Below are positions 17,919-28,414 of a stretch of 64,000 bases of DNA, one piece after another. The notes beneath the pieces are model-generated. The model was not told the DNA's origin, ran no database searches, and saw only the letters and a list, made by a program, of their open reading frames with translations. The stretch's first letter is position 1. Every line of letters starts with the position of its first letter. The translations under genes were made by a program, and so were the position numbers. The stretch comes from Amycolatopsis sp. WAC 01376 (GTDB lineage: Bacteria; Actinomycetota; Actinomycetes; Mycobacteriales; Pseudonocardiaceae): the NCBI RefSeq assembly GCF_003947415.1, contig NZ_QHKL01000001.1, forward strand, positions 1,798,001 to 1,862,000. The letters run 5' to 3'.

Positions 17919-18695
17919 GTGCCGTGGGTGCTGTGGCCGCCGGCGGTGTGCGCGCTGGCGCTGGTGGTGCTGGGCGTCGTCGGCCTGCTGGTGCGCTCGG
18001 ATCTGAGCCGCTTCCCGAGCCTCATCACCTCGACGTCGTCGCTGAACGCGCTCAAGCTCTCGCTGATCACCGCCGGACTGTCCACTGTGGCCAGTGTGCT
18101 GCTCGGGGTCCCGCTCGCCGTGGTGCTCGCGCGCTCGCGGGCGCGTGGCGTGCGCGTGCTGCGCGCGGTGGTGCTGCTGCCGCTGGTCCTGCCGCCGGTG
18201 GTCGGCGGCCTGGCGCTGCTGTACCTGTTGGGCCGCAAGGGTTTCTTGGGCATCCTGGTGACCACGCTGACCGGTGAGCAGGTGCCGTTCACCACGGCCG
18301 CGGTGGTCATCGCGCAGACGTTCGTCGCGATGCCGTTCCTGGTGGTCAGCCTCGAAGGAGCCCTACGCGGTGCCGGTGACCGATACGAAAGGGTCGCATC
18401 GACGCTGGGTGCCAAGCCGTGGACGGTGTTCCGCCGGGTCACGCTGCCGCTGCTGCTGCCCGCGCTCGGTTCCGGCATCGTGCTGAGCTTCGCGCGGGCG
18501 CTGGGCGAGTTCGGCGCGACGATCACCTTCGCCGGCAGCCTGGAAGGGGTCACCCGGACCCTGCCGCTGGAGGTCTACACGCAGGCAGAGGTCGACGTCG
18601 ACAGCGCGGTGGCGCTCGCGTTGCTGCTCATCCTGGTCGCCGTCGCGGTGATCGCGCTCGCCCGGCCGCGCGCGCTCGAAGGGGTCCGGTCGTGA
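17919..18695 (+). CDS. modB: Molybdate ABC transporter permease
   Basis: 258 residues from GTG 17919, preceded by GGGAG. A longer frame from TTG 17829 would read through the palindrome and overlap modA and is rejected. About five to six membrane helices are visible ([32 protein letters not shown] and others). The ABC permease coupling loop [23 protein letters not shown] (EAA motif) is clear. It forms the membrane channel of ModABC. The stop overlaps modC by 4 nt. Confidence 0.92.
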   Translation: MPWVLWPPAVCALALVVLGVVGLLVRSDLSRFPSLITSTSSLNALKLSLITAGLSTVASVLLGVPLAVVLARSRARGVRVLRAVVLLPLVLPPVVGGLALLYLLGRKGFLGILVTTLTGEQVPFTTAAVVIAQTFVAMPFLVVSLEGALRGAGDRYERVASTLGAKPWTVFRRVTLPLLLPALGSGIVLSFARALGEFGATITFAGSLEGVTRTLPLEVYTQAEVDVDSAVALALLLILVAVAVIALARPRALEGVRS

Positions 18696-19759
18696 CCCTT
18701 TCGGCGGAGATCGCCCTCCGGCGCGGCGAGTTCACCTTGGACGTCGGCTTCGAAGTCCCCGACGGCGGTGTGCTCGCGCTGCTCGGCCCGAACGGGTCGG
18801 GGAAGTCCAGTGTGCTCGGTTGCCTCGCCGGTCTGCTCCGGCCCGATCGCGCGCGGATCACCCTCGACGGCCGCGACCTGGCGGGCCTGCCGCCGCACGC
18901 GCGCGGTATCGGCCTGCTCTCCCAGGACGCCCTGCTCTTCCCGCATCTGTCCGCTTTGGACAACGTCGCCTTCGCGCCGCGCTCGACCGGTGCCGGACGC
19001 GCCGAGGCGAAGAGGCTCGCGCGGGAGTGGCTGACCGAAGTGGACGCGCTCGAACTGGCCGGACGGCGGCCCGCGCAACTCTCCGGCGGGCAGGCGCAGC
19101 GGGTCGCGATCGCGCGGGCACTGGCCGCCGAGCCGGGACTTCTGCTGCTCGACGAGCCCTTCGCCGCACTGGACGTCGACGCGGCACCCGCGATCCGAGG
19201 CCTGCTCCGGCGGGTGCTGCGCTCCGGACCGCCGACGGTGCTGGTCACCCACGACCCGCTCGACGCGCTGGCGCTGGCCGATCACGTGGCCGTCCTCGGC
19301 GACGGCCGGATCGTCGAACGCGGCGAGACCCGCAAGGTGCTCTCCGCGCCGCGCACGGCGTTCACCGCGCGGATCGCCGGGCTCAACCTGGTGCCCGGCA
19401 TCGCCGCGGAGGGCGGTTTGCGCACGTCAGGCGGGTTGTCGCTGGCCGGGATCCCGGCGGAGGACGTCGTCGTCGACGCCGCGCTCGTCGCCGTCTTCGC
19501 CCCCAGCGCCGTCGCGGTGTACCTGCGGGACGGTGAGCACCGAGGCAGCCCTCGCAACACCGTCGAGGGATTCGTCGACGCGCTCGAACCACACGGACCG
19601 GTGATCCGCGTCCGGACCCGCGGTGACGACTGGGCGGCCGGCCTCGCCGCCGACCTGACCCCCGCCGCGGTCGCCGAACTGGCGCTCGAACCCGGGACAC
19701 CGGTCAATCTTTCGGTCAAGGCGGCGTCCGTGGCTGTTCACGCCGTCTCCGATCATTAG
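18692..19759 (+). CDS. modC: Molybdate ABC transporter ATP-binding protein
   Basis: 355 residues, GTG overlapping the modB stop. Walker [11 protein letters not shown]-loop [12 protein letters not shown], signature [15 protein letters not shown], Walker B LLLLDEPF and H-loop [11 protein letters not shown] are all present in residues 1-220. The C-terminal third (about 285-355) is a Mop/TOBE domain ([21 protein letters not shown] ... [15 protein letters not shown]) that may bind molybdate and inhibit uptake when Mo is plentiful. It completes ModABC. Confidence 0.93.
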   Translation: MTLSAEIALRRGEFTLDVGFEVPDGGVLALLGPNGSGKSSVLGCLAGLLRPDRARITLDGRDLAGLPPHARGIGLLSQDALLFPHLSALDNVAFAPRSTGAGRAEAKRLAREWLTEVDALELAGRRPAQLSGGQAQRVAIARALAAEPGLLLLDEPFAALDVDAAPAIRGLLRRVLRSGPPTVLVTHDPLDALALADHVAVLGDGRIVERGETRKVLSAPRTAFTARIAGLNLVPGIAAEGGLRTSGGLSLAGIPAEDVVVDAALVAVFAPSAVAVYLRDGEHRGSPRNTVEGFVDALEPHGPVIRVRTRGDDWAAGLAADLTPAAVAELALEPGTPVNLSVKAASVAVHAVSDH

Positions 19760-19769
19760 GGTGGGACCC

Positions 19770-20564
19770 ATGAACGAGCGCCGTTGGACATACCTCAGCG
19801 ACATGGATGGCGTGCTGGTCCAGGAGGAGCACCTCGTACCCGGCGCGGACGAGTTCCTCAAGGAACTGCGCGCCAACGACATCGGCTTCCTGGTGCTGAC
19901 CAACAACTCGATCTACACCCCGCGCGACCTGCGGGCGAGGCTCGAGCGGACCGGTCTCGACATCCCCGAGGAGGCCATCTGGACCTCCGCGCTGGCGACC
20001 GCGAAGTTCCTCGCGTCGCAGCGGCCGAACGGCTCGGCGTTCGTGATCGGCGAAGCCGGGCTCACCACGGCGCTGCACGAAGTCGGCTACGTGCTGACCG
20101 AACGCGACCCGGACTACGTCGTCCTCGGCGAGACGCGCACGTACAGCTTCAGCGCGATCACCCGTGCGATCAGGCTCATCGAGGGCGGCGCGAAGTTCAT
20201 CGCCACCAACCCCGACGCCACCGGCCCGAGCGTGGAGGGCTCGATGCCCGCCACCGGCTCGGTCGCCGCGCTGATCGAAAAGGCCACCGGCCGCTCGCCG
20301 TACTACGTCGGCAAGCCGAACCCGCTGATGATGCGCTCCGCGCTGCGGCGGCTCGGCGCGCATTCGGAGTCGACGCTGATGATCGGCGACCGGATGGACA
20401 CCGACGTCCACTCGGGAATCGAGGCCGGTTTGCAGACGATCCTGGTGCTGACCGGCATCTCCTCGCGGGAGAGCGCCGAGCACTACCCGTACCGGCCGAC
20501 CAAGATCATCGACTCGATCGCCGATCTGGTCGGGCGCACCGGCGACCCCTTCGCCGAAGGCTGA
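19770..20564 (+). CDS. HAD-IIA family phosphatase (NagD-like)
   Basis: 264 residues from ATG 19770; TAGGGT at 19757-19762 lies 7 nt upstream, indicating a leaderless mRNA, and a GTG 9 nt earlier is less likely. HAD motif I is DMDGVL (Thr at the usual last position replaced by Leu), motif II LTNNS, motif III in YYVGKPNPL, motif [11 protein letters not shown]. The C2-type cap between them places it in subfamily IIA (NagD/pyridoxal or nucleotide phosphatases). Substrate unknown. The box overlaps the modC stop codon. Confidence 0.88.
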   Translation: MNERRWTYLSDMDGVLVQEEHLVPGADEFLKELRANDIGFLVLTNNSIYTPRDLRARLERTGLDIPEEAIWTSALATAKFLASQRPNGSAFVIGEAGLTTALHEVGYVLTERDPDYVVLGETRTYSFSAITRAIRLIEGGAKFIATNPDATGPSVEGSMPATGSVAALIEKATGRSPYYVGKPNPLMMRSALRRLGAHSESTLMIGDRMDTDVHSGIEAGLQTILVLTGISSRESAEHYPYRPTKIIDSIADLVGRTGDPFAEG

Positions 20565-20601
20565 GCGACACATCCGGATGCGGAGGGCTTATCGTCAGAC
20601 G

Positions 20602-21417
20602 ATGCACGACGATCAGCCCGCGCCCCCGACCTATGTGGTCGGTGACGTGCACGGACACCGGGACGAGCTTGCCGAGACGCTCCGGGAGAAAGGGCTGCTC
20701 GACTCCGACGACGACTGGGCCGGTGGCGAAGCGACCCTCTGGTTCCTCGGCGACTTCGTCGACCGTGGACCCGACGGCGTCGGCGTGATCGACCTGGTGA
20801 TGCGGCTCGAAAGGCAGGCCGCCGCGGCGGGCGGGCGCTGCGGGACGCTGCTGGGCAACCACGAGATCCTGCTGCTCGGGATGTACCACTTCGGCGACAC
20901 GGAGGTGCCGTCCGACTTCGGGCCGCGCAGCTTCGCCCGCAGCTGGGAGATCAACGGCGGACTGCTCGAAGACCAGGACCGGCTGACTCCGCAGCACATC
21001 GAATGGCTGAGCTCCCGCCCGATGCTGACGCTGGCCGCGGACCACCTGCTGATGCATTCGGACACGCTCGAGTACCTCGGGTGGGGCGAGAACATCGACG
21101 AGATCAACGCGCGTGGCCGCGAGATCCTCCAAGGAAGCGACATCCAAGCCTGGTGGGACGTGTGGCGGCGGATGACCACGCGCTACGCCTTCCGCGGCCC
21201 CGAAGGCGCCGACGTCGCGCAACAGCTCATGGACCGGCTCGGCGGCGAGCGGATCGTGCACGGGCACAGCGTCATCGCCGACCAACTTGGCATCCACCCC
21301 GCGCAGATCGAGGGGCCGTACCTCTACGCGGGCGGGAAGGCGCTGGGGATCGACGGCGGGTTGTTCGTCGGCGGCCCTTGCCTCATCGTTTCGCTGCCTT
21401 GGGAGCCCGAAGACTGA
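20602..21417 (+). CDS. Calcineurin-like metallophosphoesterase
   Basis: 271 residues. The metal-site motifs of protein-phosphatase-like enzymes occur in order: GDVHGH, GDFVDRGPDG, GNHEI and VHGHS. TATCGT 6 nt upstream of ATG 20602 suggests a leaderless transcript. Cytosolic, with no signal peptide. It may be a Ser/Thr phosphatase or diadenosine polyphosphate hydrolase (ApaH/PrpE-like). The gene ends before a 53-bp palindrome shared with the convergent YccF gene. Confidence 0.87.
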   Translation: MHDDQPAPPTYVVGDVHGHRDELAETLREKGLLDSDDDWAGGEATLWFLGDFVDRGPDGVGVIDLVMRLERQAAAAGGRCGTLLGNHEILLLGMYHFGDTEVPSDFGPRSFARSWEINGGLLEDQDRLTPQHIEWLSSRPMLTLAADHLLMHSDTLEYLGWGENIDEINARGREILQGSDIQAWWDVWRRMTTRYAFRGPEGADVAQQLMDRLGGERIVHGHSVIADQLGIHPAQIEGPYLYAGGKALGIDGGLFVGGPCLIVSLPWEPED

Positions 21418-21438
21418 GTCTCACACGTCCCCGAGCGT

Positions 21439-21491
21439 GCTATGAACGGACCGTTCCTTGCAAAATTTGCAAGGAACGGTCCGTTCATAGC
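21439..21491. repeat. Perfect 53-bp palindrome, TTGCAAA(A/T)TTTGCAA-core family (copy 2)
   Basis: Every base pairs except the central A at 21465. Ends are GCTATGAACGG and its complement; the core is TTGCAAAATTTGCAA. It lies between the convergent metallophosphoesterase and YccF genes. The arms GAACGGACCGTTCC differ from copy 3 (GAACGGTCCGTTAC) by changes matched on both sides. Confidence 0.92.
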
Positions 21492-21504
21492 GTTGGCGGA
21501 GGTC

Positions 21505-21879
21505 CTACGGCAGCTCCACGATCTCCTTGCCCAGCGGCATCAGCGAGACCGGGATCATCTTGAAGTTCGCCACGCCCAGCGGGATCCCGATGATCGTGAT
21601 GCACAGCGCGACCCCGGTCAGCACATGCCCGATGGCGAGCCAAAGCCCGGCGAAGAGGAACCAGATGACGTTGCCGATCGTCGACGCGGCCCCGGAGTCG
21701 CGCCGGTCCACCACGGTGCGGCCGAACGGCCAGAGCGCGTAGGCCGCGATCCGGAACGACGCCAGCCCGAACGGGATGGTGACGATCAGGATGCAGCAGA
21801 TGACACCGGCGACGATGTAGCCGAGTGCCATCCACAGGCCGCACAGCACGAGCCAGATGACGTTCAGGATCAGGCGCAT
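21505..21879 (-). CDS. YccF/DUF307 domain membrane protein
   Basis: 124 residues consisting of two copies of the DUF307 unit: NVIWLVLCGLWMALGYIVAGVICCILIVTIPFG and NVIWFLFAGLWLAIGHVLTGVALCITIIGIPLG. These form about four membrane helices; the repeated N-V-I-W...G and IPxG motifs define the family. Same position as the membrane protein Rv0870c near moaA in M. tuberculosis. The ATG overlaps the stop of the upstream PhzF gene. Function unknown. Confidence 0.9.
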   Translation of the reverse strand: MRLILNVIWLVLCGLWMALGYIVAGVICCILIVTIPFGLASFRIAAYALWPFGRTVVDRRDSGAASTIGNVIWFLFAGLWLAIGHVLTGVALCITIIGIPLGVANFKMIPVSLMPLGKEIVELP

Positions 21880-22640
21880 CAGACGTGCAACTCCCCGCTG
21901 GCCACGGTGACCGCCTGCCCCGAAAGCAGGACGCGGTCGCCTTCGAGATTCATCCGTACGATGCCGCCGCGGGCCGAGGCCTGTTCGCCGACGAGCTTGT
22001 CCCGGCCGAGGCGAGCGGCCCAGTACGGCGCGAGGACGCAGTGCGCGGAGCCGGTGACGGGGTCTTCGTCGATGCCGACGCCCGGCGCGAAGAACCGGGT
22101 GACGAAGTCGATCCCGTCGACGTCGCCGGGGGCGGTGACCATCAGCCGCCCGTTCCAGTGCCCGCGCAGCGCGGCCAGGTCCGGTGCGAGCGAGCGCACC
22201 ACAGACGCGTCGTCCACCACCGCGAACAGGTTGTGCTTACTGCGCCCGACGTACTCGAAGGAGACGCCCGGCAGGATCGGCGACAGGTCGTCGTCCGACT
22301 CGCGGGGCGGATCCGACGGGAAGTCCATCGACACCCAGCCGTCTTCGGCGCGGCAGCGCAACTCGCCGCTTCTCGTCGTGAAGGTCTGCTCGCCGCCGAG
22401 GACGTGTGTGGTCGCCAACGTCGCGTGCCCGCACAGGTCGACTTCGGTCTCCGGCGTGAACCAGCGAAGCGACTTCGGGCCTTCGCCACCAACCTCGACG
22501 AAGGCCGTCTCGGCGTGCTTCAACTCGGCGGCGACCGACTGCATCCAGCCCGCGTCGCCCGGCGAGTCCAGCAGCACCACGCCGGCGGAATTACCGGCGA
22601 AGGCTTCGGAGGTGAAGGCGTCGACGATGTAGAGGCGCAT
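21879..22640 (-). CDS. PhzF-family isomerase
   Basis: 253 residues from ATG 22640, with TATCGT 7 nt upstream (leaderless). The longer frame to 22775 has no start signal. PhzF (diaminopimelate-epimerase-like) fold: [19 protein letters not shown], the catalytic Glu in [31 protein letters not shown] and [18 protein letters not shown]. Members include phenazine trans-2,3-dihydro-3-hydroxyanthranilate isomerase, but isolated copies like this have unknown substrates. There are no phenazine genes nearby. Co-transcribed with the YccF gene. Confidence 0.9.
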   Translation of the reverse strand: MRLYIVDAFTSEAFAGNSAGVVLLDSPGDAGWMQSVAAELKHAETAFVEVGGEGPKSLRWFTPETEVDLCGHATLATTHVLGGEQTFTTRSGELRCRAEDGWVSMDFPSDPPRESDDDLSPILPGVSFEYVGRSKHNLFAVVDDASVVRSLAPDLAALRGHWNGRLMVTAPGDVDGIDFVTRFFAPGVGIDEDPVTGSAHCVLAPYWAARLGRDKLVGEQASARGGIVRMNLEGDRVLLSGQAVTVASGELHV

Positions 22641-22773
22641 GATCCCGACGATATCGGCCACGGCCCGGCCCGGCCTCCGGGTTTCCCCTGAGGTGGTCTC
22701 CACTTGCAGGTGGCCGTGGTCACGCCACGTTCTTAGACTCGACGCGTCGATGCCGCCGAACGCAGGAGTCTCC

Positions 22774-24432
22774 ATGCCCGACGCCCCCGCACTACCGGCT
22801 TACGCATCGGGAATCTCGGACACCCCGCTGCTGGGGGACACCATCGGGGACAACTTCGATCGCACCGTCGCCGCCTTCGGTGACCGGGACGCGCTCGTCG
22901 ACCGGGCGGCCGGGAAACGCTGGACCTACGACGAACTCGCCGCCGAGGTGAACGCGCTCGCGCTGGGCCTGCTGGACCTCGGGATCGCCAAGGGCGACCG
23001 CGTCGGCATCTGGTCGCCGAACCGGTGGGAGTGGACCTGCGTCCAGTACGCGACCGCGAAGATCGGCGCGATCCTGGTCAACATCAACCCGGCGTACCGT
23101 TCGCACGAACTCGAGTACGTGCTGAACCAGGCCGGGATCAAGCTCATCGTGGCCGCGAACTCGTTCAAGACCTCGGACTACGCGGGCATGATCGCCGAAG
23201 CGGGGCCGAAATGCCCGGCGCTGGAACACGTCGTGCTGCTCGACGGCCCCGCGTGGCCCTCACTGCTGGAGATCGGTGCCAAAGCCGATCACGCGCCGCT
23301 GGCCAAGCGCCAGAGCGAGCTTTCCGCGGACGACCCCATCAACATCCAGTACACGTCCGGCACCACGGGTTTCCCCAAGGGCGCCACGCTCAGCCATCAC
23401 AACATCCTCAACAACGGCTACTTCGTCGGCGAACTCTGCAACTACACCGAAGCCGACAAGATCTGCATCCCGGTGCCCTTCTACCACTGCTTCGGCATGG
23501 TGATGGGCAATCTCGCGGCGACGAGCCACGGCGCGTGCATGGTCATCCCGGCGCCCGCGTTCGAGCCGAAGGCCACCCTCGAAGCCGTCGCGGCCGAGAA
23601 ATGCACGTCCCTGTACGGGGTTCCGACGATGTTCATCGCCGAACTGGCCGACCCGGATTTCGCTTCCCACGACCTGTCCTCGCTGCGCACCGGGATCATG
23701 GCGGGCTCGCCTTGCCCGGTCGAGGTGATGAAGCAGGTCATCGATCGGATGGGTATGGCGGAGGTGTCGATCTGCTACGGCATGACCGAGACGTCGCCGG
23801 TGTCCACGCAGACGCGCGCGGACGATTCGGTGGAGCGGCGGGTGTCGACGGTCGGCCGGGTCGGGCCGCATCTGGAGGTCAAGGTCGTCGATCCGGAGAC
23901 CGGGCTGACCGTGCCGCGCGGCGAACCGGGCGAACTCTGCACCCGCGGCTACTCGGTGATGCTCGGTTACTGGGAGCAGGCCGACAAGACGGCCGAGGCG
24001 ATCGACGCGGCGCGGTGGATGCACACCGGCGACCTCGCGATCATGGACGCCGACGGGTACGTCAACATCACCGGCCGGATCAAGGACATGGTCATCCGCG
24101 GCGGCGAAAATCTGTACCCGCGTGAGATCGAGGAGTTCCTCTACACCCACCCGGACATCCTCGACGCGCAGGTCATCGGCGTCCCGGACGAGAAGTACGG
24201 CGAAGAACTGATGGCGTGGGTCCGCATGCGCGAGGGCGCGGAGCCGCTGACGGCCGAAGCGGTGCGGGAATTCTGCGAGGGGAAGCTGGCGCGCTACAAG
24301 ATCCCGCGGTACGTCCATGTCGTCGAGGAGTTCCCGATGACGGTCACCGGAAAGGTGCGCAAGGTCGAAATGCGCGCGGAGTCGATCAGCATCCTCGGGC
24401 TGGAAAAGGCGGCCGCCGCCAAGCACGCCTGA
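22774..24432 (+). CDS. Long/medium-chain fatty-acyl-CoA synthetase
   Basis: 552 residues, AGGAG 6 nt before ATG 22774. Adenylate-forming enzyme motifs: P-loop [65 protein letters not shown] and the C-terminal catalytic Lys region [14 protein letters not shown]. It activates a carboxylic acid as acyl-AMP and loads CoA. The pattern resembles FadD-type enzymes acting on fatty acids for beta-oxidation. Cytosolic and alone in its transcription unit; 42 bp separate its stop from the next gene's ribosome-binding region. Confidence 0.9.
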   Translation: MPDAPALPAYASGISDTPLLGDTIGDNFDRTVAAFGDRDALVDRAAGKRWTYDELAAEVNALALGLLDLGIAKGDRVGIWSPNRWEWTCVQYATAKIGAILVNINPAYRSHELEYVLNQAGIKLIVAANSFKTSDYAGMIAEAGPKCPALEHVVLLDGPAWPSLLEIGAKADHAPLAKRQSELSADDPINIQYTSGTTGFPKGATLSHHNILNNGYFVGELCNYTEADKICIPVPFYHCFGMVMGNLAATSHGACMVIPAPAFEPKATLEAVAAEKCTSLYGVPTMFIAELADPDFASHDLSSLRTGIMAGSPCPVEVMKQVIDRMGMAEVSICYGMTETSPVSTQTRADDSVERRVSTVGRVGPHLEVKVVDPETGLTVPRGEPGELCTRGYSVMLGYWEQADKTAEAIDAARWMHTGDLAIMDADGYVNITGRIKDMVIRGGENLYPREIEEFLYTHPDILDAQVIGVPDEKYGEELMAWVRMREGAEPLTAEAVREFCEGKLARYKIPRYVHVVEEFPMTVTGKVRKVEMRAESISILGLEKAAAAKHA

Positions 24433-24509
24433 CATATCGAGGCAACCTGTCACAGTTTTGACGCGTGTTCCCTTCGCGGTGGATCCGAACCGCCGCGAAG
24501 GGGAGAAAA

Positions 24510-25655
24510 ATGAAACTCGAGCGAAGCAGAAGAGTTCTCGCCCTGGGTGCCTCGCTGGTCGTCCTGCCGCTGATGCTGCCCGGCCTGGCGGCCGCCGGCG
24601 CCGCGACCGCCCCGATCGACCTCGGAACCCTGCCGGGAGACCAGTACAGCCAGGTCAACGCGGTCAACGACGACGGGGTCATGGTCGGCTCGTCGACGCC
24701 GCTGGAAGGCCAGATCAAGTACCACGCGGCGAAATGGGACGCGCAAGGCCGCATTTCCGCGTTGCCGAGCCTCGGCGGCGAGCAGAGCAAGGCGATGGAC
24801 GTCAACAGCACCGGGGTCGCGGTCGGCTGGGCGGACGAGGACTTCTCGAACCGGGCGGCGGTCGAATGGTCACCGGACGGGACGGTCACCGCGCTGCCGT
24901 ACCTGCCCGGCGGGGATTACGCGACCGCGAACGCGATCACCGACGGCGGGGTGATCGTCGGCGCCGGACGGGCCGCGGACGGCAAGATCCACGCCGTGCG
25001 GTGGAATCCGGACGGCCAGGTGGTGGACCTCGGCGGACTGCCGGGCGGTTCCTACGCCAACGCGGATTGGATCACGCCGGACGGCCGGACCATCGCCGGA
25101 ACGGCGTCCGACTCCGCCGGGCGCAACCACGTCGTGCGCTGGAACCTCGCCGGTGCGATCACCGATCTTTCCCCCGGCAACCCGTACAGCACCCCGGAGG
25201 ACATGAACGACTTCGGCGTGATCGTCGGCAGTGCCGAGCTGAACGGCAATCCGAAGCCCGTGCGATGGGAGCTCGACGGTCGGATGACCTGGCTGGAGTA
25301 TCCGGAGAGCGGCCCGGCCTGGGCGAACGCGGTCAACGACGCCGGTGCCGCCGCCGGCGGCGGGTACCTGGTGTTCGGCACGGAGAGCCCGGTCAAGTGG
25401 GACCGGGCGGGAACTCGGACGACGCTCTCGACCCAACGCGGACTGGGTTACGACATCGACCCGGCCGGGACGGTCGTCGGACTGGAGAACAACATCGCGA
25501 CGAAGTGGGATTCGGCAGGCACGCGGACGGTCCTCGGCACGCTGCCGGGTGGTACCTACAGCGTCGCCGACCACATCACGGCTAACGGGATGATCGTCGG
25601 CCTGTCCGACAACGAGAACGGCCGCACGCACGCCGTCTACTGGCCTGCCGGGTGA
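24510..25655 (+). CDS. Secreted HAF-repeat protein
   Basis: 381 residues, with AAGGGGAG before ATG 24510. After a Sec signal peptide (MKLERSRRVLALGASLVVLP ... AAA) comes a chain of about seven HAF-type repeats of roughly 45 residues, each with the pattern D-L-G-x-L-P-G/G-x-Y-x-x-A-N-x-I-x-x-x-G-x-I-V-G, for example IDLGTLPGDQYSQVNAVNDDGVMVG and VLGTLPGGTYSVADHITANGMIVG. Such repeats form beta-propellers. No catalytic motif is seen; an extracellular binding role is likely. Convergent with R2lox through a shared palindrome. Confidence 0.82.
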   Translation: MKLERSRRVLALGASLVVLPLMLPGLAAAGAATAPIDLGTLPGDQYSQVNAVNDDGVMVGSSTPLEGQIKYHAAKWDAQGRISALPSLGGEQSKAMDVNSTGVAVGWADEDFSNRAAVEWSPDGTVTALPYLPGGDYATANAITDGGVIVGAGRAADGKIHAVRWNPDGQVVDLGGLPGGSYANADWITPDGRTIAGTASDSAGRNHVVRWNLAGAITDLSPGNPYSTPEDMNDFGVIVGSAELNGNPKPVRWELDGRMTWLEYPESGPAWANAVNDAGAAAGGGYLVFGTESPVKWDRAGTRTTLSTQRGLGYDIDPAGTVVGLENNIATKWDSAGTRTVLGTLPGGTYSVADHITANGMIVGLSDNENGRTHAVYWPAG

Positions 25656-25665
25656 CCTCCGAACG

Positions 25666-25773
25666 CGCGTGAAGGCCCCCTTCCTCCATCCATGCCCCCG
25701 CCACCGCCCTCAACGGACGCGCTGGCGCGCGCATGCCTGATTCCATCAGCCGAGGGAAGGGGGCCTTCACGCG
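25666..25773. repeat. GAAGGCCCCCTTCC inverted repeat with long loop
   Basis: 19-bp arms (25666-25684 and 25755-25773) enclose a 70-bp loop. They lie between the stops of two convergent genes; the right arm abuts the R2lox stop. The arm core is shared with 41958-42018. Probably a two-way terminator. Confidence 0.8.
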
Positions 25774-26745
25774 TCAAGCCGCGGTGTTGGCGGCCGCCTC
25801 GGCGATCGCCTTCGCGTCTTCTTCGCCGAAGGTCTCTTCGAGGTTCTCCGGCGAATAGTCGAGGTCGATCTGCTCGACCGGCATCCCGCGCGCGGATTCG
25901 ATCGCGCCGAGACGCCGCTGCGCCCGGTCGGCCGCGTACTGGATGATCTCCTCCGGATCGTTGTCGAACGGGATCTCCTCGAACTGGTCCTGAACCCACT
26001 GGATCATGCCCAGCGCGTGGGGGAGCAGTTCGCCCATCCGCTGCTGCACCGCGTCCCACAGCGAGTCGTCCCCGGCGACGTGACGGCGGCAGGTGAAGGT
26101 GCCCCAGGCCATGTGGCGGCGTTCGTCGTCGCCGATGCGGCGCACCAGTTCCTGCATTCCCGGCAGGATGTCGTGCTGGGTGCAGATCAGCTGCCACGAG
26201 TAGTACCCGGTCAGCGCGAGACTGCCTTCGATGACGTGGTTGTAGGTGACGCTCGCGCGGATCTGGTTGAGCGGACTGGGATCGTCCTCCAGCGCCCGCA
26301 GCGACTGCGGCAGCTCCTCGTAGAAAAGCTTGCGGTAGTGGGGATTCTCCGCGACGTACGGATGCAGGTCCTCGGTGAGCCCGACGGCGTCCATCCAGCG
26401 GCGGAACACCTCGGTGTGCTTGGCCTCTTCGAAACAGAACTGCGTCAGGTACATCTCGTCGCCGAAGCGGCCCGTCGCGGACATCGCCCGCATGAACGGC
26501 TGGATGTCTTCGGTGACGGCCTCTTCCCCCGCGATGAACTGCGCCACCAGGTAGGTCGCCGACCGCTGCTGCTCCGGGTTGAGGGTGTCCCAGCCCTCGC
26601 GTTCACGGGAGAAGTCGATGTCGGCGGGGTTCCAGAACTTGTTGTTGCCCTTGACGAACAGCCGCAGCGGGAACGAGTCCCAGTTCAGCCCGCCCTTGCG
26701 CAGTGAGGAAAAACCGGTCCGCAGCTCGGAAAGAGTGCCGGTCAT
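25774..26745 (-). CDS. R2-like ligand-binding oxidase (R2lox)
   Basis: 323 residues from ATG 26745. Ferritin-like metal site residues: [47 protein letters not shown] and [16 protein letters not shown], giving the E...EE-H...E...E-H set for a Mn/Fe cofactor. The Val and Tyr of the R2lox ether cross-link are in place. It is distinct from true ribonucleotide reductase beta: no NrdA/E partner is encoded. The stop of the upstream TetR gene overlaps its ATG (ATGA), the same pairing as Rv0232-Rv0233 of M. tuberculosis. The physiological substrate is unknown; a bound fatty acid is typical. Confidence 0.9.
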   Translation of the reverse strand: MTGTLSELRTGFSSLRKGGLNWDSFPLRLFVKGNNKFWNPADIDFSREREGWDTLNPEQQRSATYLVAQFIAGEEAVTEDIQPFMRAMSATGRFGDEMYLTQFCFEEAKHTEVFRRWMDAVGLTEDLHPYVAENPHYRKLFYEELPQSLRALEDDPSPLNQIRASVTYNHVIEGSLALTGYYSWQLICTQHDILPGMQELVRRIGDDERRHMAWGTFTCRRHVAGDDSLWDAVQQRMGELLPHALGMIQWVQDQFEEIPFDNDPEEIIQYAADRAQRRLGAIESARGMPVEQIDLDYSPENLEETFGEEDAKAIAEAAANTAA

Positions 26746-27353
26746 GACGTCCCCTTCGAATCGGTGGTCAGCGCCCGTATCGCGGGTGCCAGCACGGCGA
26801 CAACGGAAGCCGCCGCCTCGTCGGCCGAATGCGTCGGCATGACGAGATGGGACAGGGAGAGCCGCACGACGGTCTCCGCCAGCAGCGCGGCGGACTCCGG
26901 CGAGAGTGACGGCTCGAACTCGCGGTACTGCCCGGCCGCGACCTCGGTGGCCGCGGTCAGGATCGGTTCGCCCTTGGTGGTGAGCAGCGGAAGGAGGTCC
27001 TCGCCCGCTTCGGTGCCCAGCGTGGTGGCGACGAGCCGGTTCTCGCGGGCGTGCTCGATCGTGTAGACGACCGCCTCGCGGATCCCGTCGCGCAGATCCC
27101 GCGCGTGCTGGACGCGCAGCCGGATGCCCTCCAGGAATTCCGACGTCGTCCGGAGGACCACGGCCTGGGCGAGCGCGGCCTTGGTGCCGAACTCGTTGTA
27201 GACGGTCTGCCTGCTCACCCCGGCGCGCGCGGCGACGTCCGCCATCCGCAGGGCCGTGAAGCCGTGTTCGGTGAGCAGTTCGGTGGCCGCGTCGAGCAGC
27301 GCCTCCCGCAGAGAGGCCTTGGTCCGGTCGGAGAAGCTCGTGATCTCGCCCAC
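26742..27353 (-). CDS. TetR-family regulator of the R2lox operon
   Basis: 203 residues, GTG 27353. N-terminal [55 protein letters not shown]. The C-terminal ligand domain contains [22 protein letters not shown]. It is translationally coupled to R2lox. A 25-bp palindrome 10 bp upstream of its start is the likely operator, so it probably represses itself and R2lox until a hydrophobic ligand binds. Confidence 0.9.
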   Translation of the reverse strand: MGEITSFSDRTKASLREALLDAATELLTEHGFTALRMADVAARAGVSRQTVYNEFGTKAALAQAVVLRTTSEFLEGIRLRVQHARDLRDGIREAVVYTIEHARENRLVATTLGTEAGEDLLPLLTTKGEPILTAATEVAAGQYREFEPSLSPESAALLAETVVRLSLSHLVMPTHSADEAAASVVAVLAPAIRALTTDSKGTS

Positions 27354-27362
27354 ACTTCCAGC

Positions 27363-27387
27363 TTGACACAGATCACATCGATGTCAA
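27363..27387. promoter_or_regulatory. Likely TetR operator
   Basis: Interrupted 25-bp palindrome TTGACA-N2-GAT-N3-ATC-N2-TGTCAA immediately upstream of the TetR-R2lox operon. Size and symmetry suit two TetR dimers or one extended dimer. It lies 60 bp upstream of the divergent HAD gene and could affect that promoter as well. Confidence 0.6.
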
Positions 27388-27447
27388 AGAAATTGACGAG
27401 CATCCATCCGGTGTAAATCAGTCGGTGGTGGCGGCTACCGTGATCGG

Positions 27448-28101
27448 GTGGGCATCACCGTGGGGTTCGACCTCGACATGACCTTGATCGATCCGCGGCC
27501 GGGCATGGTCGCGGTGATGAACGCGCTCGGCGTGGAGTCCGGCCTGCCGCTGGACGGCGAGTTCTTCGCGGCCAACCTGGGCCCGCCCCTAGACGACAGC
27601 CTGCGCGGCTTCGGGGCGCCGGAGGAACGCATCCCGGAGCTGGTGGCACGGTTCCGCGCGATGTATCCGGAGACCGTCGTGCCGGTGACGGTCGCGATGC
27701 CCGGGGCGGCCGAATCACTGCACGCGGTCCGCGAGGCGGGCGGGCGCACGGTCGTGGTCACCGGCAAATACGCGCCCAACGCCAAACTCCACCTGGACGC
27801 CCTCGGACTCGAGGTCGACGTCCTGGTCGGAGAGCTGTGGTCGACGGAGAAGGCCGCCGCGCTCACCGAGCACGGCGCCCGTGTCTACGTCGGGGACCAC
27901 CTCGGCGACATCCGCGCCGGCCTGGCGGCGGGCGCCGTCCCGGTCGGGGTCACGACGGGCCCGTGCACCAAGGACGAACTGCTCGCGGAAGGAGCCGACG
28001 TGGTGTTCGACTCGCTGACCGAGTTCCCCGGCTGGTTCAGCTCTTTCGGCGAGCCTCGCGAACCAGGGCGATCAGGCCGAGGGCCAGCCCCAGCGGAGTG
28101 A
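27448..28101 (+). CDS. HAD-superfamily hydrolase
   Basis: 217 residues. TACCGT 6 nt upstream of GTG 27448 indicates a leaderless mRNA. Motif [10 protein letters not shown], motif II VVTGKY (Thr), motif III Lys in STEKAAAL, motif [10 protein letters not shown]. The alpha-helical cap between motifs I and II resembles phosphoglycolate or beta-phosphoglucomutase-type HADs. Its 3' end overlaps the convergent small membrane-protein gene by 65 bp. Substrate unknown. Confidence 0.87.
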   Translation: MGITVGFDLDMTLIDPRPGMVAVMNALGVESGLPLDGEFFAANLGPPLDDSLRGFGAPEERIPELVARFRAMYPETVVPVTVAMPGAAESLHAVREAGGRTVVVTGKYAPNAKLHLDALGLEVDVLVGELWSTEKAAALTEHGARVYVGDHLGDIRAGLAAGAVPVGVTTGPCTKDELLAEGADVVFDSLTEFPGWFSSFGEPREPGRSGRGPAPAE

Positions 28102-28255
28102 TGACGCCCGCCGCGGCGGACAGCCACACCGGCAGGTTCTCCAGTCCGGCGGCGAACAGGACGAACACCGCTGTGACGGCGATCATGCCGAGCGCGAACA
28201 GGCCGATGCCCACGCGCATCAGGATCGGTTTGCCGGGCTTTTCGGGGACGGCCAC
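28037..28255 (-). CDS. Small two-helix membrane protein
   Basis: 72 residues from GTG 28255, decided by a perfect AAAGGAGG 5 nt upstream (28261-28268). Starts at 28282 or 28318 would place that sequence inside the gene. Two membrane helices: [23 protein letters not shown] and [21 protein letters not shown], with a basic C-terminus. No known function. Convergent and overlapping with the HAD gene. Confidence 0.7.
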   Translation of the reverse strand: MAVPEKPGKPILMRVGIGLFALGMIAVTAVFVLFAAGLENLPVWLSAAAGVITPLGLALGLIALVREARRKS

Positions 28256-28414
28256 AGCGGCCTCCTTTACTGCGGTCTCCATGAACCAAAGGGTATCCGG
28301 CGGTATCCGCTTCTCCACAGGGCATGTGTCGAGATACGCTTATGGGACGCGCGCCCTGGGTACGCCCCCGGGCGCGTTCGTTGTGAGCGGGACAGCAAAG
28401 GATTGGTGAGGGAA

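Noticed and set aside
21879..22640. Phenazine biosynthesis locus
   Set aside because: PhzF-like proteins are common outside phenazine clusters and no other phz gene is present.
25774..26745. Ribonucleotide reductase small subunit
   Set aside because: Metal-site context and TetR pairing fit R2lox, and no large subunit is nearby.
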